In this document: piece after piece, positions 58,328 to 64,000 of the stretch
How positions within the stretch are numbered: the first letter of the stretch is position 1
Layout of the letters: every line of letters begins with the position of its first letter
NCBI RefSeq assembly: GCF_003024515.2
Contig: NZ_PYIX02000024.1
Span: 1-64,000, forward strand
Source of the DNA: Acinetobacter sichuanensis
GTDB lineage: Bacteria > Pseudomonadota > Gammaproteobacteria > Pseudomonadales > Moraxellaceae
Direction of reading: 5' to 3'
DNA length: 64,000 nucleotides
The notes under the pieces: model-generated
Seen by the model: the letters and a program-made list of their open reading frames with translations, nothing else
What the model was told of the DNA's origin: nothing
Database searches by the model: none
Position numbers and translations under genes: made by a program

Positions 58328-59571
58328 GAACGACCCACTCCTTGATATGCAAAGCCTTGGGATTTCACATACTTAGGATCATAAATATTACGACCGTCCA
58401 AAATCAAAGGATGTTTCATTTTTTGCTTCAATTGTGCGTAATCAGGACTCCAATATTGTGCCCAAGCGGTCATTAAACACAGTGCATCAGCATTTTCAAC
58501 AGCCTGATATTGATCCTCACACAAAATTAAATCAGCACGAACTCCATACATTTTTTTAATTTCTTTTAACGCTTGCGGATCATGTAATTGCACCGTAATT
58601 CCTTGTGCCCATAAAGCTTGCAACATAACATGAATAGGTGCATTTTGAATGCTTGAGGTATTCTCTTTAAAGGAAGCACCCCAAATTGCAACTGTTTTAC
58701 CTTTTAAATGGCTATGATAATAATTCCATAACTTTCTAAATAAAACTTCTTTTTGTTGCTCATTAATCGCCCATACTTGTTCCAGTAAATGACTATGGGC
58801 CCCCATATCAGCCACAGTATTGGATAAAGTTAAAATATCATGTGAAAAATTTTCACCACCAAAACCTGCACCAGGAGATAAGTAGGTTGCCCCAATACGT
58901 GTATCGGCTGCTAAACCTTGACGAACATTACTAATATCTATTCCTAATTTTTCAGACACTGAAGCTAAGTCATTCATATAACTAATACGTGTCGCTAACA
59001 TGCCAGAAATGCTGAGTTTGGTAAATTCTGCATCCAAAATCGGCATAAACAAAAATTGTTGTTTAAACTGAAAGATAGGACGTAATAATTCAGACATCAA
59101 GTTTTGAGTTTCTTCTTGCTCTACACCAACGATGACTTGTTTAAGCTGCGTAAAACTCTGAATTGCATTTCCCTCTTGAATTACATCAGGTAAATATGCC
59201 CAATAATCATGAGACAAAATACTTTTTAATTGTTGAGTGCCATGCAAACCAAAGGTTGAACCATTGATCATCAACTTTGGATGAATAATTGCCGAAAGGC
59301 TAATCTTTTTTGCAATATTTAGAGCAATATCAACCTCTGTTGGTGTAAATGAAAATAAATAAATATCTTGATCTAAATGCAACTGATCGGCGTCAATAAT
59401 ACTTATAAAACCGAGTTTTATTTGGCTTTCGATTAATTGATTGACTTTTTCATCTTGATATTTTAGTGTTTTGAGTGAGTTTAAACACCACGAAACTTGA
59501 TGACCAAACTCAGCCATCAAACCTGCCAGTACGCCCGCCTGTAAGGTCGTACCAAAAACACTAATTTTCAT
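58324..59571 (-). CDS. ugd: UDP-glucose 6-dehydrogenase-like protein, no catalytic Cys
   Basis: The 415-residue protein occupies the K-locus ugd position and would make UDP-glucuronate. The three-domain UDP-glucose/GDP-mannose dehydrogenase layout is visible: N-terminal Rossmann ([28 protein letters not shown], weak glycine motif), central helix ([25 protein letters not shown]), and C-terminal domain ([43 protein letters not shown]). Where most family members have GGSCFPKD, with the thioester cysteine, this one has G238-G-E-N-F-S-H-D, so Asn241 sits at the Cys position. I recall the same change in A. baumannii Ugd; activity is not settled by sequence. Confidence 0.88.
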   Translation of the reverse strand: MKISVFGTTLQAGVLAGLMAEFGHQVSWCLNSLKTLKYQDEKVNQLIESQIKLGFISIIDADQLHLDQDIYLFSFTPTEVDIALNIAKKISLSAIIHPKLMINGSTFGLHGTQQLKSILSHDYWAYLPDVIQEGNAIQSFTQLKQVIVGVEQEETQNLMSELLRPIFQFKQQFLFMPILDAEFTKLSISGMLATRISYMNDLASVSEKLGIDISNVRQGLAADTRIGATYLSPGAGFGGENFSHDILTLSNTVADMGAHSHLLEQVWAINEQQKEVLFRKLWNYYHSHLKGKTVAIWGASFKENTSSIQNAPIHVMLQALWAQGITVQLHDPQALKEIKKMYGVRADLILCEDQYQAVENADALCLMTAWAQYWSPDYAQLKQKMKHPLILDGRNIYDPKYVKSQGFAYQGVGRS

Positions 59572-59592
59572 TTATCACCTAGTTTTGAGTCT

Positions 59593-60468
59593 TTACAGCT
59601 CTAATTTTTGAATTAGTTTTTTAAACTCTACACCCAGTTTTGGATGCTCAATCCCATAGTATAGCACTGCTTTTAAATAACCAAGCTTACTACCACAATC
59701 AAAGGTTTGTCCTTTCATACGGTACGCTTCAACCGTTGCGGTATTTTGTAATGCAGCAATCGCATCGGTAAGCTGTATCTCATTGCCCGCACCTTTTGGC
59801 GTATTTTCTAAAAGTTGCATAATTTCAGCAGGTAAAACATAACGTCCGACAACTGATAAATTTGAAGGCGCAGTACCCACAGCAGGCTTTTCTACAATCC
59901 CTTGCATAACAATGCTTTCACCTTCATTCGGTGATTGAGCAACATCTACAATACCATATTGATCAACTAAATGATCAGGCACAGCTTCAACCATAATCTG
60001 TGAAGCATTTGAGATTTCAAAACGTTGGATCATTAATGATAAATCATTTTGGGTATCATTATCTTTTACTAAAACATCGGGTAATAAAACTGCAAAAGGC
60101 TCATTTCCAATGATATCTTTAGCACAAAGTACAGCATGACCTAAACCCAAAGGCTGAGGTTGACGTACACTAACAACACTGACATTTTTAGGTAAAATAT
60201 CTGTAATCTCTTTGAGCAAGTCAAATTTCTTTTTATTTTCTAAGGTGGTTTCTAACTCAAAGTTGTGATCAAAATAATTTTCAATAGAAGCTTTAGAGGA
60301 ATGAGTCACTAAAATAATTTGCTCAATACCTGCCGCAACGGCTTCTTTAACGACATATTCAATAGCTGGGCGATCTACCACTGTCACCATTTCTTTCGGA
60401 ATAGACTTACTTGCAGGTAAGAAACGTGTACCTAAGCCTGCGACAGGAAGAATTGCTTTTTTAATCAT
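59593..60468 (-). CDS. galU: UTP-glucose-1-phosphate uridylyltransferase
   Basis: GalU makes UDP-glucose. The 291-residue enzyme shows the family start KAILPVAGLGTRFLPASKSIPKEMVTVVDRPAIEYVVKEAVAAGIEQIILVTHSSKASIENYFD, QPQPLGLGHAVLCAKDIIG and the C-terminal LGYLKAVLYYGIEHPKLGVEFKKLI. It is 21 bp upstream of ugd and 26 bp after itrA, in the constant end of the K locus. Confidence 0.97.
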   Translation of the reverse strand: MIKKAILPVAGLGTRFLPASKSIPKEMVTVVDRPAIEYVVKEAVAAGIEQIILVTHSSKASIENYFDHNFELETTLENKKKFDLLKEITDILPKNVSVVSVRQPQPLGLGHAVLCAKDIIGNEPFAVLLPDVLVKDNDTQNDLSLMIQRFEISNASQIMVEAVPDHLVDQYGIVDVAQSPNEGESIVMQGIVEKPAVGTAPSNLSVVGRYVLPAEIMQLLENTPKGAGNEIQLTDAIAALQNTATVEAYRMKGQTFDCGSKLGYLKAVLYYGIEHPKLGVEFKKLIQKLEL

Positions 60469-60494
60469 AACTTACTTTACTAGCACTTTAAAAT

Positions 60495-61121
60495 TTATTG
60501 GTGAGAATGCGGTTTTGTTGTTGATACACTATTACTGCTAGAAAATCTTTCCGCACCAACTTCTTGATCTGGTGCATTAATTCCTTCCTTTTTCACCATG
60601 ACTTCAACCGTTTTAAACATAATTTTAAAATCAAATAAAGTTGACTGTTTTTCTACATATTCCACATCTAAATCAAATTTTTCTTCCCAAGATAAATTAT
60701 TTCGACCACTCACTTGTGCCAAACCTGTCATTCCAGGCTTAACCTCATGCCGACGCATTTGATGCGGAGTATAATGATCTAAAAATTCTTTCATTTGAGG
60801 GCGTGGTCCTACAATACTCATATCGCCTTTGAGTACATTAATGAGCTGTGGCATTTCATCTAAACTGGTAGAACGTAACTTTTGCCCAAATGGGGTAATA
60901 CGTTGATCATCGGGTAATGGGTTACCGTCTTTATCAACAGCATCTTTCATAGAACGAAATTTAATCATTTTAAATAATTTTCCATCTTTCCCTGGGCGCT
61001 CTTGATAGAAAAAAATTGGAGAACCTAAATTTTTACGGACTTTGTTTGCAACAATTAGAAAAATTGGTGAAAGAAGCAATAATGCTATAGATGCAATCAA
61101 CACATCAATCAACCTTTTCAT
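60495..61121 (-). CDS. itrA: Initiating undecaprenyl-phosphate glycosylphosphotransferase ItrA
   Basis: This small polyisoprenyl-phosphate hexose-1-phosphate transferase (208 residues) starts the capsule or glycan repeat on the inner membrane. One N-terminal membrane segment (LIDVLIASIALLLLSPIFLIVANKV) precedes the catalytic core: FFYQERPGKDGKLFKMIKFRSM, LRSTSLDEMPQLINVLKGDMSIVGPRPQM (DE catalytic pair, GPRP motif), GMTGLAQVSGRNNLSWEEKFDLDVEYVEKQS. Its short length without WbaP-type extra helices fits ItrA. A Ser-rich C-terminal tail follows. The first sugar cannot be told with certainty. Confidence 0.94.
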   Translation of the reverse strand: MKRLIDVLIASIALLLLSPIFLIVANKVRKNLGSPIFFYQERPGKDGKLFKMIKFRSMKDAVDKDGNPLPDDQRITPFGQKLRSTSLDEMPQLINVLKGDMSIVGPRPQMKEFLDHYTPHQMRRHEVKPGMTGLAQVSGRNNLSWEEKFDLDVEYVEKQSTLFDFKIMFKTVEVMVKKEGINAPDQEVGAERFSSSNSVSTTKPHSHQ

Positions 61122-61227
61122 AAAAACCCAACCTATTCGTATTTAATCAAAAATTAAAACAATCAGATAAACTTATAAAGCACATATTTTGAAAAATATG
61201 CATAACTATTGTATTCCTTTAAACTCA

Positions 61228-62448
61228 TCACTTCGCTAGAAAGCTTAAAATTTCATTTGCTAGTTGACTATAATCAAATTTTTCTATTGCAAATTTTTTA
61301 CCGTTTTCACCTAAAATTTTTCTTTGATCTTCAGTCATGTGATATAGCTCCAAGATTCCTGCGAAAATTGCATCTGGATTCTCTGCATGAACAGTAACAC
61401 CTGATTTAGAAATTTTCACTGGATCGCCATAACCAGAAAAGGCATGAATAATCGGCTTACCAGAATATAAATATTCTGGTAATTTATTTGGAGCAATACC
61501 AAATTGATATAGTGGATTATTGTGCCATCCTATATAGCATGTATCAAATAAAGCCAATATAGATTGTATTTGTTTTTTAGGTATTCCATCAATAAAAGTT
61601 ATGTTATCTAATCCTAATTCTACTACTTTAGCAACTAACTCTTCTTTTTCTTTACCATTACCTACTAAAATAAAATGTATATCTTTATATTCTTTCGCCA
61701 AATTTGCCGCATTAATTAAATCATCTAATGCATTAGCAACACCTATTGTTCCTGTATAACCAATTATAAATTTATTTTTAGGAATTTTTACAACTACGTC
61801 TTCATCTAATGGATCTTTTGATATAACTTCAGATAAAGAAAACCCATTAGGGATCCAACGAAATTTTGAAGTTTCCATTCCTCGGTTTTGCATATGCTCC
61901 ACTGCATTTGCTAAGTTTGAAACTACAAAATCAGAATTTTTATAAGCAGTATCTTCAATATATTGCATAAATTTTATAAAAGGATGTTTTCTTGAATATC
62001 CGCCCAACTCAAGTAGAGTCAAGGGCCAAATATCTCTAACTTCAAATACAAATGGACAATTATAAGAATTTGCTAATGATTTAGCCCCCATATAACCAAA
62101 AGGTGAAGGTGAAGAGTATAAAATTAAATCAGGTTTATATAACGATAAATTTTTTAGTTTTTTTATCTTCCATGCAAAATTAAACCAATTAAATACCCTT
62201 TGTTTACTATGAGCCTCTGAATAATGAGGAAGCTTGATCCAAACAAAATTAAAGTTATCATTGATTTTTTCAATTTCGACATCTTTGCTCATAATGGGAG
62301 GATGACGCAATAAGTGTGTATAAGCAGCTGCTATTACATATACTTTATAACCCTTTTTAGCTAACTCCTCAGCTAAATAATAATGCCTCCCCCCCATCCC
62401 TGTTTCAGGAGTAGAGGCATATTGGTTAATTAACCAAATTGTTTTCAT
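61228..62448 (-). CDS. Glycosyltransferase family 4, WbuB-like
   Basis: The 406-residue GT-B transferase extends the capsule or O-unit. N-terminal block WLINQYASTPETGMGGRHYYLAEELAKKGYKVYVIAA and the motif WLGFGP-like region FEVRDIWPLTLLELGGYSRKHPFIKFMQYIEDTAYKNSDFVVSNL are typical of WbuB/WbnH-type transferases. The C-terminal donor domain has FIIGYTGTIGVANALDDLINAANLAKE and the conserved acidic EX7E-like region (GIAPNKLPEYLYSGKPII). It is 106 bp before itrA and separated by 3 bp from the decayed epimerase gene. Donor and acceptor sugars are unknown. Confidence 0.88.
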   Translation of the reverse strand: MKTIWLINQYASTPETGMGGRHYYLAEELAKKGYKVYVIAAAYTHLLRHPPIMSKDVEIEKINDNFNFVWIKLPHYSEAHSKQRVFNWFNFAWKIKKLKNLSLYKPDLILYSSPSPFGYMGAKSLANSYNCPFVFEVRDIWPLTLLELGGYSRKHPFIKFMQYIEDTAYKNSDFVVSNLANAVEHMQNRGMETSKFRWIPNGFSLSEVISKDPLDEDVVVKIPKNKFIIGYTGTIGVANALDDLINAANLAKEYKDIHFILVGNGKEKEELVAKVVELGLDNITFIDGIPKKQIQSILALFDTCYIGWHNNPLYQFGIAPNKLPEYLYSGKPIIHAFSGYGDPVKISKSGVTVHAENPDAIFAGILELYHMTEDQRKILGENGKKFAIEKFDYSQLANEILSFLAK

Positions 62449-62451
62449 AAT

Positions 62452-63550
62452 TTATATTTCACTTAAAATATCTACTATATTCTTTGAAGCTTGACCACCA
62501 CCATATAAGTTAGAAGGATCTTCGATCAACCTACCTAACATGGCTTGTGTTAACTCAATAATTTTCTGTGTATCAGCACCTGCCAATACATTCGCACTAT
62601 TTTCAATAAGCTAAACCCATTCTATTTGATCTATCATTGTAATACATGGGTTTTTAAAGAAAAAGGCTTCTTTTTGCACACCACCACTATCTGAAACTAC
62701 AGCACTACAATGTTTCAACAACCAAATCATTTCCAAATATCCAACAGGTTCTAACACAAGCATTTCTAAAGTTAGACCTAAAGACTTAACAACCTTTTGA
62801 GTACGTGGGTGTAATGGTAAAACAACTGGTAAAATATTTTTATGAATATAGTTTAAAGCATCTACAATTGCCTTTAAACGCACAGGATCATCTGTATTTT
62901 CTGCTCGATGTAGCGTTGCTACAATAAAATTAATAGCAGGTACGTGATTTAATGCTTCACCTTTGACTGCTCGTTCAGCAAAAAACATTGATGAATTTTG
63001 CATCACATCACCAACATTCAATACTTGTACTGGTTTATTTGCAAAGCCTTCATTATTTAAATTTTTTACTGCTGTATCTGTTGGGCAAAATAAGATATCA
63101 CTGACTTGATCCGTTAAAATACGGTTAATTTCCTCAGGCATTCGCATATTAAAACTACATAATTCTGCCTCAATATGTGCAACAGGAATATGACGTTTTG
63201 AAGCGGTCAGCGCACCTGCTAAAGTTGAATTGGTATCACCATATATCATTAAACGATTAGGTTGTTCAGTTAGGCAAATTTTTTCAATTTCTTCTAACAA
63301 ACGTCCAGTCATTGAACCATGGCTGCCACTATTAATATCTAATTGCATGACTGCCACTATTAATATCTAATTGATAGTGTGGTTTTGGAATACCTAATTG
63401 ATCAAAGAAAATATTAGACATATTCGCATCAAAATGCTGACCTGTATGAGTAATTTTTTCTTCTAAATTTGAGCTTTTTTCAATAGCTGCAGATATAACA
63501 CTCGCCTTAATAAATTGTGGGTGTGCACCAACTACTGTTAATATTGTCAC
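62452..63550 (-). pseudogene. Decayed UDP-GlcNAc 2-epimerase (WecB/MnaA family)
   Basis: The family normally has about 360 residues and makes UDP-ManNAc. Here the reading frame is broken twice: a 28-bp tandem duplication (63317-63344 and 63345-63372) shifts the frame after LDINSGSH, and a TAG codon at about 62608-62610 follows DQIEWV, after which the homologous frame continues to a TAA at 62452 (LIENSANVLAGADTQKIIELTQ). The expected HVEAGLRSFN reads HIEAELCSFN, GARPQF reads GAHPQF and RDQTEWVEL reads IDQIEWV. Several conserved residues are therefore changed, consistent with long inactivity. Parts at 63332-63550 and 62611-63357 remain open. Confidence 0.88.
63317..63372. repeat. 28-bp tandem duplication breaking the epimerase gene
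   Basis: Two adjacent 28-base copies (63317-63344 and 63345-63372) differ at one base (the fifth, G versus A). Since 28 is not a multiple of three, the duplication shifts the frame of the epimerase gene. Confidence 0.95.
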
Positions 63551-63556
63551 GATAAT

Positions 63557-64000
63557 TTATCCTTTACTACATGTTTCTAAAGTATGTTTATATAAATCTT
63601 TCATTTTTACAGCACATGCATTCCAAGAAAAGTTTTGACTTACAAATTTTTCTGCATTATAAGCCATTTCTTCACGTAACTTTGAATCTAATATTAATTT
63701 TATAATTGCCTCAGCAGCAGCCTCTGGATTTTCAGGCTCAACCACAAAACCCGTTTCTTCATGCTTTACTACTTCTGGTAAACCACCAACATTTGAAACC
63801 ACAACAGGTTTTGCCATTGCTTGAGCTTCAATCACAGCGACACCAAAGCTTTCTTGACGACTTAATGCAATATAAATATCTAAATTTTCAAGCTCTACAG
63901 GTACTAAATCATGCTGTACAGCACCAGTAAATACAACATTTTTATCGATTCCTAACTGTTGTGCTAAAAGTTGTAATTTGTTCAAATCTGGTCCCCCTCC
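63557..64000 (-). CDS. Glycosyltransferase (GT-B, family 4), 5' end outside the window
   Basis: This is the C-terminal domain of a GT4-type glycosyltransferase, cut by the right edge of the window. The visible part starts with GGGPDLNKLQLLAQQLGI, contains VVFTGAVQHDLVPVELENLDIYIALSRQESFGVAVIEAQAMAKPVVVSNVGGLPEVVKHEETGFVVEPENPEA (the EX7E donor-sugar motif is E-S-F-G-V-A-V-I-E), and ends TLETCSKG. It is 6 bp before the epimerase remnant, in the variable part of the K locus. Its donor and acceptor are unknown; the N-terminal acceptor domain lies beyond position 64000. Confidence 0.9.
   Translation of the reverse strand, partial: GGGPDLNKLQLLAQQLGIDKNVVFTGAVQHDLVPVELENLDIYIALSRQESFGVAVIEAQAMAKPVVVSNVGGLPEVVKHEETGFVVEPENPEAAAEAIIKLILDSKLREEMAYNAEKFVSQNFSWNACAVKMKDLYKHTLETCSKG

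Noticed and set aside
61228..64000. Insertion sequence as cause of the epimerase breakage
   Set aside because: No transposase or terminal inverted repeats; the break is fully explained by the 28-bp duplication and one nonsense codon.

Overview
The window looks like the chromosome of an Acinetobacter species (Moraxellaceae). It is AT-rich throughout. Its right end carries the conserved end of an Acinetobacter capsule (K) locus, itrA-galU-ugd-gpi-gne/galE-pgm, and the SfnG/MsuE sulfone genes, KatB-AnkB pair and single-gene neighbourhoods also fit the genus. This assignment rests on recognised protein families and gene order, not on a database search. In the A. baumannii K loci I remember, lldP follows pgm; here glmS-glmU follow, so another species is more likely. 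No rRNA, tRNA, CRISPR array, transposase or prophage gene was seen.

Layout. 0.1-3.2 kb: TetR regulator with a divergent DUF2236 (MpaB-type) protein, and a membrane protein with a SRPBCC-like tail. 3.3-5.9 kb: copper module (TonB-dependent receptor plus DUF2946 protein). 6-9.6 kb: def, a LysM protein, dprA and tsaC. 9.6-14 kb: candidate small RNA, DMT exporter, TetR/MFS divergon and an AraC regulator. 14-17 kb: glutathione peroxidase, a lipoprotein, a small unknown gene, and an overlapping pair made of a PNKP-type polynucleotide 5'-kinase and a Thg1-like 3'-5' polymerase. 17.1-24.5 kb: complete ATP synthase operon atpIBEFHAGDC with its promoter and terminator. 24.5-27.6 kb: znuA divergent from zur-znuC-znuB with a Zur box between them. 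27.6-33.7 kb: LysE-type exporter, Dyp peroxidase, three unknown exported proteins, malic enzyme and a DUF2798 protein. 33.7-34.2 kb: structured intergenic repeat. 34.2-37.5 kb: argS, a SPOR protein and a NarL-type response regulator. 37.8-39.7 kb: msuE-sfnG for dimethyl sulfone use. 39.8-42 kb: katB-ankB. 42.2-47.1 kb: dtd, small envelope or unknown genes, serB and a divergent SMP-like membrane protein. 47.4-50.9 kb: ribB-ribH-nusB-thiL-pgpA. 50.9-55.6 kb: glmU, glmS and pgm. 55.6-64 kb: the downstream end of the K locus on the minus strand, including a decayed UDP-GlcNAc 2-epimerase gene.

Functional links. glmU, glmS, pgm, galE, pgi, ugd and galU make nucleotide sugars for capsule and peptidoglycan; itrA starts the capsule repeat unit on undecaprenyl phosphate and the glycosyltransferases extend it. 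zur and znuABC form a zinc-responsive uptake unit. The most unusual unit is the kinase/Thg1-like pair at 15.9-17.1 kb. Its chemistry suggests 5'-end repair of RNA: the kinase would turn a 5'-OH into a 5'-phosphate, and the Thg1-like enzyme would activate that end and add nucleotides in the 3'-5' direction.
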